A stretch of DNA of 64,000 bases from JACTOJ01 sp032335695 (GTDB taxonomy: Bacteria > Bacillota > Clostridia > Clostridiales > Clostridiaceae): NCBI RefSeq assembly GCF_032335695.1, contig NZ_JACTOJ010000001.1:1-64000 (forward strand), in the 5' to 3' direction. The position numbers and the translations under genes were made by a program. Below the pieces are notes generated by a model. It had not been told where the DNA came from. It searched no databases and saw only the letters and a program-made list of their open reading frames with translations. Positions 51,899 to 61,224 of the stretch are shown in pieces; positions within the stretch are counted from its first letter, which is position 1, and each line of letters begins with the position of its first letter.

Positions 51899-52900
51899 TT
51901 ACTTGAGTAATAAACTCTTATAGTTATATTTAGTGATTATTGTATCTTTAACTAAATATTTATTAGGTATGATTTTGTGAAAAGTTAAATTATCCATAAT
52001 TTCTTTTGCAGCGATTTGTCCAACTTCTTTAGGATCTATATAAGTAGATCCAATAAATGGTGAAACTTGCTTATTAAATTCTTCTTTTGCTACAGCACCT
52101 CCAATACCTACTACTACGGATGTATTTGAAAGACCAGATTGCTCTAGAGCTTTTATAGCTCCAATGGTACCTGCTTCATTAGCTGACATGACAAACCAGT
52201 TTTTTATATTTTTATTATAGGTTATGGTAGAGGCAGCAGCGTAAAAACTCTTTTCTGATTGTCCATTATATTCCGCTTGAAAAATGTTTCCTTTTGGAAA
52301 TGATGAAAGTCTTCTTGTAAATGTGCTTAATTGTCCCTCTGTTCTAGGTATGCAGCTTGATACAGAATCCATCGTCATAAGTAAAAGTCCAGAGGAATTG
52401 ATATCGGCGAGCTTATTATTGTTTTGAAGATAATCTACCATTAAATTAGTCATATCACGTCCAACCTGATTAGAGTCTATTCCCACAAAAGGGGTAATAT
52501 AATTTCCATTATCATCTGTAAGAGGATCATCGCAAGCTACCACCGCTATATTTGCTTTTTTACATCTATCCACAGTGAGTTTACTTAATTTTTGATCTGG
52601 TATACAGATTAGTATGCCGTTGACCTTTTGACTGATTAAATTATCTAAGGCAGATAGATATACATCTGGATTCATTTTTGCATCTATTGTAATCACATCT
52701 TTGGCACCCATTTTTAGTGCCTGCTCTTTAGCCGCTTCACTTTCCTCCTGAAACCAGGATTCGTCCAAGGTCTTATATATAATAGCAATTACCAAATTAG
52801 ATTTTTTCGTACTATTGTTATTTTTATAGCCAAGAGAATAGAAAGAAAAAATAGAAATGCAAATAATCGTTAGCATGGCTAAAAGTATTTTTTTATTCAT
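51899..52900 (-). CDS. Membrane-anchored sugar-binding protein (AraF/XylF-like)
   Basis: The 333-residue protein has one N-terminal hydrophobic segment (MNKKILLAMLTIICISIFSF) and no lipobox Cys, then a periplasmic-binding-protein fold (VIAIIYKTLDESWFQEESEA, AIKALEQSGLS, VVVGIGGAVAKEEF) like sugar ABC binding proteins such as AraF. ATG 52900 has AAAGGA upstream; the frame runs further but into the regulator gene. No ABC permease or ATPase is nearby. Its place directly after yesN and yesM suggests an extracellular co-sensor for the kinase, as in the XylFII-LytS-YesN system described in Clostridium beijerinckii. That role is inference. Confidence 0.85.
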   Translation of the reverse strand: MNKKILLAMLTIICISIFSFYSLGYKNNNSTKKSNLVIAIIYKTLDESWFQEESEAAKEQALKMGAKDVITIDAKMNPDVYLSALDNLISQKVNGILICIPDQKLSKLTVDRCKKANIAVVACDDPLTDDNGNYITPFVGIDSNQVGRDMTNLMVDYLQNNNKLADINSSGLLLMTMDSVSSCIPRTEGQLSTFTRRLSSFPKGNIFQAEYNGQSEKSFYAAASTITYNKNIKNWFVMSANEAGTIGAIKALEQSGLSNTSVVVGIGGAVAKEEFNKQVSPFIGSTYIDPKEVGQIAAKEIMDNLTFHKIIPNKYLVKDTIITKYNYKSLLLK

Positions 52901-52925
52901 AGCTTGTAAAATCCTTTCATTGATT

Positions 52926-54548
52926 TTATGTGTGAAAATTAGAGTCTCTAAACTGATTAGGGGTAATGCCTGTGATCTTTTTAAATAATATGCTAAACTG
53001 CTGAGGGCTGTTAAATCCAAGCTTATCAGATATTTCATAAAGCTTATAGTTAGTAGATAGAATCAATTTTTTTGATTTTTCTATTCTGCATTTTAATATA
53101 TATTGAGTAACATTGTTACCGGTTTCCTCCTTGAAAATTCTACATAGGTAAACCTTATGGACATTAATATTTTCAGCTATATCAGTAAGACTAAGGGAGT
53201 GATTGTGCAGATTTTTGTTTATATATTCAATGGAGTCTGCTACTTTTTTGCTGTATTTGTTCTTGAAAGAGCTATTAATTTTAACGGTAATTATTTTCGT
53301 AAATATTTCAACGAACCAGTTTCTTATTTCTTCAACAGTCTCCTTTGAAGAAATAATTTCAATAGGTATATAGGAAGAAGAAAATATATCCTCATAGTTT
53401 ATTAAATATCTGCTGCAAGTTTTTATTATTAGGTCTAAAAGAGAGGAATTTATATAATTAAGATAGTTAAATTGCATAAAACCTTTTATATCATTATCAT
53501 ACAAATAGGCTAGCTCAACTTTTAATTTAGGCAAATTATTTTCTTCAATGGCGTTAGTAATAGAGAAAATTCTTGTATTTAAAGCACCGGTATCTAAGCT
53601 TAAATTTTTAACAAAAGTATTATTTAAAATTATAGAGCCGTTTCCTAAAAAAACTTTCATTTTTGAGAGCTTAAAAGCTTCATCCCAATATTTTTTTATA
53701 CCAAAGGGTTTTTTAAAGGGAGAGCTAATGCTTATGGTTAGTGTTACCTCCTTAATCGAAGAAACTCTTCTTTGTATTCCCTGAGCTAGTCCGTAACACT
53801 CACTTATTATATCTGCTTCACTGGCGGTAGGGGTTAGGCCTACAATAGCAGTAAATTCACCATTTTCGCTATAAAAACTCTCTCCTACAGTAAGATCAGC
53901 TATGGCATCAGTTACGATTTTAATGATTTCTTTCAGAGTCTTTGTATAGAACTCTTCATTTTCTAAATGTTTAAAGAAATTGTCTATATGAATAAATAGC
54001 AATGCGTACAATCTTCCTGTTAGGTTCATATTAAGGCTTTCAATAATATTTTTGCACTCCTCTTCACTTATATGATTAAAAATCAATTTTCTTAAAGCAA
54101 TCTCTTTGTAATCTTTTAAAAAGTTTAATAATTTATGGTTGTCGGTGATAGGTTTTTCCTCAATATTTACGCTATCCAGATAGGTTTTTGTTTTAGCTAG
54201 TATTCCATATAAATCGTTAGGAGAAATTAAATCTTTTATTAAGTAATCTGTTACACCCATTTTCATAGCTCTTTGCGCGTATGAAAAATCCTCATAACAG
54301 CTCAATATTAAAAATTTTTGAGTTTTATTTATTTCTTGTACTTCTTCAATTAAATCTAGACCACCCATAATAGGCATTTGTATATCAGTAATTATAAGAT
54401 CCGGTTTTATTTCCGGATACTTATCTAAGGCTTCTTTACCATTTGCTGCACTATATGCAATTCTATAATCAGTAGCTTCCCAATTTATAATGTGGGAAAG
54501 TATTTCTCGTGCTGGTATTTCATCATCAACAATCATTACCTTATACAT
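52926..54548 (-). CDS. YesN-type response regulator (REC-AraC)
   Basis: The 540-residue regulator begins with a receiver (MYKVMIVDDEIPAREILSHI, phospho-Asp in DLIITDIQMPIMGG, LSCYEDFSYAQRA, DYLIKDLIS). It has a long linker, and ends in an AraC double HTH (SLTDIAENINVHKVYLCRIF, LYEISDKLGFNSPQQFSILF, KKITGITPNQFRDS). It lies 22 bases after the kinase gene and 25 bases before the sugar-binding protein, so the three form one operon. Its target is likely the divergent symporter gene, where a 21-bp-spaced direct repeat lies upstream (56383 and 56404). Confidence 0.92.
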   Translation of the reverse strand: MYKVMIVDDEIPAREILSHIINWEATDYRIAYSAANGKEALDKYPEIKPDLIITDIQMPIMGGLDLIEEVQEINKTQKFLILSCYEDFSYAQRAMKMGVTDYLIKDLISPNDLYGILAKTKTYLDSVNIEEKPITDNHKLLNFLKDYKEIALRKLIFNHISEEECKNIIESLNMNLTGRLYALLFIHIDNFFKHLENEEFYTKTLKEIIKIVTDAIADLTVGESFYSENGEFTAIVGLTPTASEADIISECYGLAQGIQRRVSSIKEVTLTISISSPFKKPFGIKKYWDEAFKLSKMKVFLGNGSIILNNTFVKNLSLDTGALNTRIFSITNAIEENNLPKLKVELAYLYDNDIKGFMQFNYLNYINSSLLDLIIKTCSRYLINYEDIFSSSYIPIEIISSKETVEEIRNWFVEIFTKIITVKINSSFKNKYSKKVADSIEYINKNLHNHSLSLTDIAENINVHKVYLCRIFKEETGNNVTQYILKCRIEKSKKLILSTNYKLYEISDKLGFNSPQQFSILFKKITGITPNQFRDSNFHT

Positions 54549-54570
54549 CTTTTATCCCCTTTACAGAATT

Positions 54571-56301
54571 TTAATAAATATATGGAATATTAAATTCCAC
54601 ACAAGTTCCAATTCCGATTTTGCTGTATATATTTAAAGTATATTCGGTGCCAAAGTATAATTTAAGTCTTTCACGTATATTATCCAAACTAATGCCATTA
54701 AAGCCTTTATGGGCAGATTTTTGCTTGATTATTCCAATACCGTCATCTATAATTCTTATTTTAATAAAGTCTTTTTCTGACAGTATGTCTATTCTAATAG
54801 TTCCGTTGTCTGACTTAGGTAATATGCCATGATAAATAGAGTTCTCTATTAATGGCTGAAGGATAAGCTTTGGAATCAAACAGTTCTCTAGGTCTCCTGG
54901 TATATTGCATACTAATTTTACTATATCACCGTATCTATATTTTTGTATATTTAAATAATTTTTCACACAAGTGAGTTCTTCTTTAAAAGTTATAAATTTT
55001 TTATTTGTAGATATACTTTGCCTTAAAAGGCTGTTAAAGGACTGAATCATTTCTCTTATTTCTGACTGATTATTTTTGATGGCTAAATAATTTATTGTAT
55101 TTAAAGTATTGTGTATAAAATGAGGATTTATCTGTGATTGAAGTAAGTCTAACTGCGTCTGTACAGATTCAAGCTCCAGCTTCTTATTTTCTTCTTCTTC
55201 TTTATATATCTGTTCTATGAGATTTCTCATATTATAAATCATTTTATTAAAGCTAGTTATAAGATATTTAAGTTCATCATCAGTTTTAGCTTCCAATTTA
55301 TCTGGCCATTCGCCTTTTTCGAATTTATTCATCGCTTTTGTAATATCGTATATAGGGTCTGTAATTTTTTTTGAGGTAATGTGACTGATAAAGATTACGG
55401 TTATGATACTGAAAATACCAATTAAATAAACTAGGTTCAAAATATAATTCAAGTTTTTAGTCAATGAATCTGATGATACCACTCCAATTACTCTCCAATC
55501 TGGATATTCTTCTATGCCAGTATTGAATATCAAGTATTTTTTGTTGTTTATAATAACAGTTGAACTATTTAAATTTCCAAGCATTGACTTCTTATATTCT
55601 ATATTTCCTGTTTTATATATTAAATTTCCATCCTTATCAACAATAAAATTTCCATCAAATACACCTTTACTGTAGGAATCTATATTGGCAAATAAACTCT
55701 TTTTCTTTATATTGATCATAAGATATCCAATTGAAGAAAAATCCTCCTTATTAAGATATCTAGAAAAATAAGTTATGTTTGCTTTTTTATCATAGTCTGG
55801 ATTATTGTAAACGAATGGAAAAGTATTAGGAGAGGAAAACTTATTTGAATAACCGCTTTCTATAAAATTATCCAAATCCTTGTTATCATAAATTAAATTG
55901 TTGTAAGGATACTGAGAATAGAGGGGATCAATTATTTTTTTGTTTACTGTTAAAGGAATAATTGAAATTATATAATTACTCCAGTTGCAGTATTGAGATA
56001 AGGAATTTAAAAAATTGGTTTCATTTGATTTATCAATGGTTTTGCTGCTATTAACCTCGTACATAAACGCATAAATATTTTTATCATTTTCAATCATATA
56101 AGCGTCATGTCTTATGGAGTCAAAATTCTCATTTAGAATTTTTGATATTACAGTCATTTTCTCAGAAGCAACATTATTATATTGTTTAATTATTTCCTTA
56201 GAAAAAATTAAGCTTATAGATGCAGTAATAGCCAGTGTCAGTGCCAGTATTATAAAAGAAAAATATATAGTTATTCGGTTGCTTATTTTTTTAATTCTCA
56301 T
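54571..56301 (-). CDS. YesM/LytS-type sensor histidine kinase
   Basis: The 576-residue membrane kinase has an N-terminal transmembrane helix (about 10-35), an extracellular sensor (about 36-295, Cache-like) and a second helix (about 297-318). A HAMP linker (SKKITDPIYDITKAMNKFEK), the H-box SQINPHFIHNTLNTINYLAI with the phospho-His, and the ATPase domain (ILQPLIENSIYHGIL, IIDDGIGIIKQ, GISLDNIRERLKLYFG) follow. ATG 56301 has AAGGTGA 5 bases upstream; GTG 56310 overlaps that site. The partner regulator follows by 22 bases. A sugar signal, probably presented by the binding protein, is inferred. Confidence 0.93.
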   Translation of the reverse strand: MRIKKISNRITIYFSFIILALTLAITASISLIFSKEIIKQYNNVASEKMTVISKILNENFDSIRHDAYMIENDKNIYAFMYEVNSSKTIDKSNETNFLNSLSQYCNWSNYIISIIPLTVNKKIIDPLYSQYPYNNLIYDNKDLDNFIESGYSNKFSSPNTFPFVYNNPDYDKKANITYFSRYLNKEDFSSIGYLMINIKKKSLFANIDSYSKGVFDGNFIVDKDGNLIYKTGNIEYKKSMLGNLNSSTVIINNKKYLIFNTGIEEYPDWRVIGVVSSDSLTKNLNYILNLVYLIGIFSIITVIFISHITSKKITDPIYDITKAMNKFEKGEWPDKLEAKTDDELKYLITSFNKMIYNMRNLIEQIYKEEEENKKLELESVQTQLDLLQSQINPHFIHNTLNTINYLAIKNNQSEIREMIQSFNSLLRQSISTNKKFITFKEELTCVKNYLNIQKYRYGDIVKLVCNIPGDLENCLIPKLILQPLIENSIYHGILPKSDNGTIRIDILSEKDFIKIRIIDDGIGIIKQKSAHKGFNGISLDNIRERLKLYFGTEYTLNIYSKIGIGTCVEFNIPYIY

Positions 56302-56382
56302 TAGTATCACCTTAAGAAATTATAGCATTAAGAATCTTACATTTCAAAGAGTAAATTTAGGTTATATAAAAAAATTAAAATT

Positions 56383-56411
56383 AGTTAATATTTAATAAGA
56401 AAAGTTAATAA
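56383..56411. promoter_or_regulatory. Direct repeat upstream of symporter (candidate YesN site)
   Basis: AGTTAATA occurs at 56383-56390 and 56404-56411, 21 bases apart (two helical turns), a spacing typical of AraC-type binding. A TATAAT is at 56442-56447 with no good -35 (TTTTAA), as expected for an activated promoter. Confidence 0.5.
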
Positions 56412-56503
56412 ATGAAATTTTAATCAGACAACGGTTACATTATAATTTGTTTAACGATTACAGAAAACAATATCATTTTTGATTTCATGAGGGGAGAAAA
56501 AAC

Positions 56504-58243
56504 ATGTTAAAGATTGTTTCATTTTTGTTTTGTATAATTTTAGTCGCTGCTATAACCTATCGTAAATTAAAGGGGCAAAAGAGCAGTTCTAAGGATTCCT
56601 ACTTTTTAGGAGGAAGAAGCCTAACGGGAGGTGTCATAGGAGCATCACTACTTCTTACAAATCTAAGTGCTTCTAATTTTGTAGGTATGAGCTCACAGGC
56701 ATATTCAAGCAATATGAGTACTATGGGATGGGAAGTTACTTCTGGATTGACTTTAGTTATTGTAGCATTATTATTACTTCCAAGGTACTTAAAGCAAGGG
56801 GTAACTACTATTCCTGATTTTTTAGAAGACCGTTTTGATTCAGGAGTTAAGAAGCTGGTTTCTATACTGTTCTTACTATGCTATGTGGCAAATCTGCTAC
56901 CGACAACATTATACTCAGGAGCTATTGCCTTAGCTCAAATTTTCGATATACAAGGTATTTTAGGTATAAGCTATAATGCCAGCATATGGGTTACAGTTTG
57001 GGCTATAGGTATAATTGGTTTTATTTACGCTATAATAGGAGGGCTAAAAGCTGTTGCAGTGTCTGATACCTTGAATGGAATTGGACTAGCTATTGGAGGA
57101 CTAATGGTACCTATATGTGGATTTATGTATGTAGGTAATGGAAGTTTTTCAGCAGGTTTATCAAAAATATTAACAGAACATGCTGATAAGTTTAATGCAG
57201 TAGGCTCTGCTCAGGATCCACTGCCTTTTGGAACTGTACTAACAGGAGTTATATTGGTAAATCTATATTACTGGGGAACTGATCAAGCTATTATTCAAAG
57301 AGCTTTAGCAGCTAAAAACTTGGCGGAAGGGCAGAAAGGAATATTATTTGCAGGCTTCCTTAAGGTTATGACTCCACTAATTGCTATAGTACCTGGAATC
57401 ATAGTGTTTCACATGTATGGAGCAGGAGCAAGCAATCCAGATTTGCTGTATTCAAGATTAGTAAACGATGTATTGCCTAAACCATTTATAGGATTCTTTG
57501 CAGCTGCTATGTTCGGTGCAGTATTGAGTGTGTTTAATGGGGTTTTAAATAGTGCATCCACGTTATTTGCTTTAAATGTGTATCATCCAATTTTTGGAAA
57601 AGGAAAAACGGATAAGGAAATAATATCAAAGGGAAAACTATTTGGACTAGTTTTGGCAATAGTTTCCATGATAATAGCACCTTTCATAATGTATGCACCT
57701 GAAGGATTATTTCAATACCTGCAGAAGGTAAATGGATTTTTTAATGTTCCTATATTTACAGTAATTTTCATAGGATATGTAACAAAAAAAGTTCCGGCTG
57801 TTGCTGCAAAAATATCTTTGGTTCTATTTGTACTTAGCTATGCAGCTTTACAATTAGTATTCAAACCTGAACTTCATTTCCTTTATCAATTAGCTATTTT
57901 GTTTGTAATTAATTGCATACTAATGCTGATAATAGGAAAATTCAAGCCAAGAGCTGAAGCCTATGTATTGAAGGATAAAAAGGTAGTGGATATACAGCCT
58001 TGGAAATATAGCTATGAGTTTAGTGGCTTTGTAGTGTTTTTAATGATATCCATGTATATAATTTTTTCAAAGCTAGGCCTTGCCAGTGGTAATGGAGTGG
58101 GAATAAAAGCTTTAATACCTATAGGGGTGCTTGCAGTAGTAATTTTTGTTTTGGTTAAGTTTGCAAAGCGAAAAGACTCAGAAAATCAGAAAACTTCTTT
58201 AACAAATTTAGATTATAATGAAAGTGCAAAAAGTAGTTCTTAA
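56504..58243 (+). CDS. Sodium/solute symporter (SSS family)
   Basis: The 579-residue integral membrane protein has about 14 hydrophobic segments of the SSS (SLC5) family, with the core GVIGASLLLTNLSASNFVGM and the SSS-type SYNASIWVTVWAIGI region, VNLYYWGTDQAIIQRALAAK in the middle, and FAAAMFGAVLSVFNGVLNSAS later. It probably couples sugar uptake to sodium (SglT-like). A GGGG site precedes the ATG. It diverges from the binding-protein/YesN/YesM operon, and a direct repeat lies in the shared promoter region, so it is the likely target of that system. Substrate not determined. Confidence 0.88.
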   Translation: MLKIVSFLFCIILVAAITYRKLKGQKSSSKDSYFLGGRSLTGGVIGASLLLTNLSASNFVGMSSQAYSSNMSTMGWEVTSGLTLVIVALLLLPRYLKQGVTTIPDFLEDRFDSGVKKLVSILFLLCYVANLLPTTLYSGAIALAQIFDIQGILGISYNASIWVTVWAIGIIGFIYAIIGGLKAVAVSDTLNGIGLAIGGLMVPICGFMYVGNGSFSAGLSKILTEHADKFNAVGSAQDPLPFGTVLTGVILVNLYYWGTDQAIIQRALAAKNLAEGQKGILFAGFLKVMTPLIAIVPGIIVFHMYGAGASNPDLLYSRLVNDVLPKPFIGFFAAAMFGAVLSVFNGVLNSASTLFALNVYHPIFGKGKTDKEIISKGKLFGLVLAIVSMIIAPFIMYAPEGLFQYLQKVNGFFNVPIFTVIFIGYVTKKVPAVAAKISLVLFVLSYAALQLVFKPELHFLYQLAILFVINCILMLIIGKFKPRAEAYVLKDKKVVDIQPWKYSYEFSGFVVFLMISMYIIFSKLGLASGNGVGIKALIPIGVLAVVIFVLVKFAKRKDSENQKTSLTNLDYNESAKSSS

Positions 58244-58263
58244 TTATAGGTATATATAGTTAT

Positions 58264-58305
58264 AGGGATGTAGTAAATAATATTATTATTTGCTGCGTCC
58301 TTTTT
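58264..58305 (+). terminator. Terminator after symporter gene
   Basis: GGATGTAGTAAATAAT pairs with ATTATTTGCTGCGTCC (several G-U pairs), then TTTTT. Confidence 0.8.
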
Positions 58306-58490
58306 AAAATTAGGTTATGTTTTAATAAAAAATCTAAATACAATATAAACATTTTAAAGCATAACTTAAAATTAAAATATATTTTTAGAGGAGATTTATA
58401 TAAAACTTTAACCAATGTAAATAAGTATGATATCATTAAATAAATAAGATTTGTGTTTATGAAACGAATGAAGTATAGAAGGTGATAATA

Positions 58491-59306
58491 ATGAAAAAGA
58501 TTAAAGCAGACTGTCATATTCATACTAAGATTTCGCCAGATTCTAAGGAGCCTTTAATAGAAATATGTAAAAGTGCCTATGAAAAAGGCTTAACTTCCAT
58601 TGTGGTTACAAATCATTTTGAATATTACACAGGAAAACAGAATGGAAGCAAGGGCTGGGGTATAGAATATATAGAAAACAGTCTTCAAGAAATAAATGAA
58701 TGTAAAAAAGAATTTAAGGATAACCTTGAAATACTTTTTGGAGTGGAATTTGGACAAGCGCATTATTGGCCTGAAGAAGTAAAAAAATTGTTGGAGACCT
58801 ATTCCTTTGATTATATAATCGGCTCAATTCATAAAATAGAGGATGTAGATTTAAAGTATGGGGATTATGCTAAAGAGAATATAGAAAAACAGAATAAGCT
58901 TTACCTGGATTTATTATATGCTATGGCTTCTCGAGGGGAATACGATTGTCTTGGGCATTTTGATTTGGTGAAAAGATATGCAGCAAATCATAATGAAAAA
59001 ATTGATCTTATGAAAAACTATGAAAGAGATATAGAAAACATATTAAAGATAGTAATAGAAAGAGGAAAAGGAATTGAAGTAAACACTTCTGGACTTAGGC
59101 AGGCTTCTAAGGAATTAATGCCTTCTATAGGGATTATTGAACTATATAAAAAATTAGGGGGAAAAATAATAACTATAGGTTCTGACGCACACAAAAAAGA
59201 AGATGTAGGCAGCGAAATAGATTCTATTACAGCTTTATTAAAGCAGCTTGGCTTTAATGAACTTGCTATTTTCAAGAAAAGGCAGCCATATTTTTATGGT
59301 GTATAA
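58491..59306 (+). CDS. PHP-domain histidinol-phosphatase-like protein
   Basis: The 271-residue protein has a PHP metal-binding fold. It begins with KADCHIHTKISPDSKEP (metal His-x-His), continues with VVTNHFEYYTGKQNG, FGVEFGQAHYWPEE, YIIGSIHKIEDVD and DCLGHFDLVKRYA, and ends with TIGSDAHKKEDVGSEI. This is the HisK-type histidinol-phosphatase layout, the last but one step of histidine synthesis, but PHP phosphatases of other substrates look similar. No his genes are nearby. ATG 58491 has AAGGTGA 5 bases upstream. It stands alone before the ABC exporter genes. Confidence 0.85.
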   Translation: MKKIKADCHIHTKISPDSKEPLIEICKSAYEKGLTSIVVTNHFEYYTGKQNGSKGWGIEYIENSLQEINECKKEFKDNLEILFGVEFGQAHYWPEEVKKLLETYSFDYIIGSIHKIEDVDLKYGDYAKENIEKQNKLYLDLLYAMASRGEYDCLGHFDLVKRYAANHNEKIDLMKNYERDIENILKIVIERGKGIEVNTSGLRQASKELMPSIGIIELYKKLGGKIITIGSDAHKKEDVGSEIDSITALLKQLGFNELAIFKKRQPYFYGV

Positions 59307-59406
59307 AAGGTTTGAGCGACATGTAAAACGGTTCACATAATAAGAAAAGTATGTAAAAAACAACTTTCTGTGGTAAAATTAAAATATCATAGGGGGTTGT
59401 TTTATT

Positions 59407-61224
59407 ATGGAGAAAACTGAAGTTAAAAAAAATGGTGTCTGGAGCAATATGTTATTTTATCTTAAAATCTGGATTAAGGTGTATCCACAATATATTCTGC
59501 TCTTCTTTTTAGCAGTTCCTTCAGGAATTTTTGGAGTTTATGCTGAAATAAATATACCTAAGCTTATAATCCATGGAATTGAAAACAAAGCTGCAGTGGA
59601 AGCAGTTATGATACCCCTTATAGAAATTTCCTTAGGAATGATTGCAGCAAAGGGCATCTCTACTTTTGTTTCCATGAGACTTATGGCAAAGGGAAGTGTT
59701 GCAAAGGCATATCTGAATTCGGACATGATTTTGAAAAAACTTTTTAAGATCAGCTATCAGAAGCTTGTTGAACCAAACACGCAGAACCAGATTTCAAAGA
59801 TAAAAGAAATTATTGGTGAAGGCGACAGAGGAACAATGCACCAATTTGGAAAAAATATTGTTTTGATATTTACATCTTTTTTTGGAGTAATTTTTTTTGC
59901 AGTTAATATTGTAAAAATTGATTTTATTCTTCTTGCCATAATAAGTGCAACCGCAGCTATAAATTCTTTATATGGTATTTGGGCAAATAGATACCAAAGT
60001 AAAAATATTGAGCTGAGAAGCAAGGAGGCTAAGAAAACTAATTATATACGTGATTTATCTCAGAAGCTTGATTTTTTAAGAGACGTTAGGATCTATAAAA
60101 TGGAAAAATGGCTTACTGAAACTTTTAGTACTTACAGAAAAAAATGGTCAGCTTATATGTTAAAATCTCAAAATGTGAATTTTGGATCGGTGCTTATAAA
60201 TGCTTTAATGATTTTTATTAGAGACATTTTTGTGTATATCTATCTTATAGATAAATTAGTAAATAAACAAATCAGCATTTCTTATTTTGTTTTTATGCTT
60301 GGACTTGTTATGGCATTTTCTAACTGGATTAATGAGATAATAAATCAAGTTAATAATCTAATAGCTTTTAGTGTGGGAATAGATCATATAAGGGATTTTC
60401 TTGATATGGAAACTGAAGAGTCTTCTGAAGGTTCATCTCTTGAAATAGCAAATGAACCTGAGATTGAATTTCAAGCTTTAAGCTACAGATATCCAGGGAG
60501 TGAGCATTGGATATTTAAAGATTTTAATTTAAAAATATACAGTGGAGAAAAACTTGCATTAGTTGGTATCAATGGAGCTGGGAAAACAACTCTCATGCTT
60601 TTGCTTATGGGATTGCTTCAGCCCAGTGAAGGAAGGATATTGATTGATGGGCATGATAGCAGGGAATTTAATAAATCAGACTATTATAAGCTGTTTTCAC
60701 CTGTTTTTCAGGACATAAATATATTTCCAGAAGCTATATATTCAAATGTTTCTGGAAGCTTAAATTATGATAAGGAGAAAGCAGAAGAAGCTATTTATAA
60801 AAGTGGAATGCTGGAATTTGTTGATTCCCTTCCTGAAAAAGGCTATACCCTTCTAATGAAGACGAGCAGAGAAAAGGCAATAGATCTCTCTGGAGGGCAG
60901 AGTCAGAGAATCCTGCTAGCCAGAGCACTTTATAAAGATGCAAAGATTAATATTCTCGATGAACCTACAGCAGCTTTGGATCCAGTTGCAGAAAGTAAAA
61001 TTTATGAAGAGTATAATTCAATGAGTAAAAATAAGACTTCAATATTTATTTCTCATAGATTAGCATCTACCAGGTTTTGTGACAGGATAATATTATTAGA
61101 GTATGGACAGATAATTGAAGAGGGAACCCACTGGGAGCTTATAGAAAAGAATGGAAGATACCAGGAAATGTTTGAAATTCAAAGTCGATACTATAAGGAG
61201 GGAGGGGCTGAATTTGCTGGTTAA
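59407..61224 (+). CDS. ABC transporter half (TMD-NBD), exporter type, first of a pair
   Basis: The 605-residue protein has six transmembrane segments (about 25-330) and a C-terminal ATPase with Walker A GINGAGKTTLML, Q-loop FSPVFQDINIFP, signature LSGGQSQRILLA and Walker B INILDEPTAAL, plus an H-loop His in FISHRLAST. It belongs to the exporter-type (ABCB-like) family and likely pairs with the next gene, which overlaps by 11 bases, as a heterodimer. A GGGGG site precedes the ATG. No substrate gene is adjacent. Export of a peptide or drug is possible, but not assignable. Confidence 0.9.
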   Translation: MEKTEVKKNGVWSNMLFYLKIWIKVYPQYILLFFLAVPSGIFGVYAEINIPKLIIHGIENKAAVEAVMIPLIEISLGMIAAKGISTFVSMRLMAKGSVAKAYLNSDMILKKLFKISYQKLVEPNTQNQISKIKEIIGEGDRGTMHQFGKNIVLIFTSFFGVIFFAVNIVKIDFILLAIISATAAINSLYGIWANRYQSKNIELRSKEAKKTNYIRDLSQKLDFLRDVRIYKMEKWLTETFSTYRKKWSAYMLKSQNVNFGSVLINALMIFIRDIFVYIYLIDKLVNKQISISYFVFMLGLVMAFSNWINEIINQVNNLIAFSVGIDHIRDFLDMETEESSEGSSLEIANEPEIEFQALSYRYPGSEHWIFKDFNLKIYSGEKLALVGINGAGKTTLMLLLMGLLQPSEGRILIDGHDSREFNKSDYYKLFSPVFQDINIFPEAIYSNVSGSLNYDKEKAEEAIYKSGMLEFVDSLPEKGYTLLMKTSREKAIDLSGGQSQRILLARALYKDAKINILDEPTAALDPVAESKIYEEYNSMSKNKTSIFISHRLASTRFCDRIILLEYGQIIEEGTHWELIEKNGRYQEMFEIQSRYYKEGGAEFAG

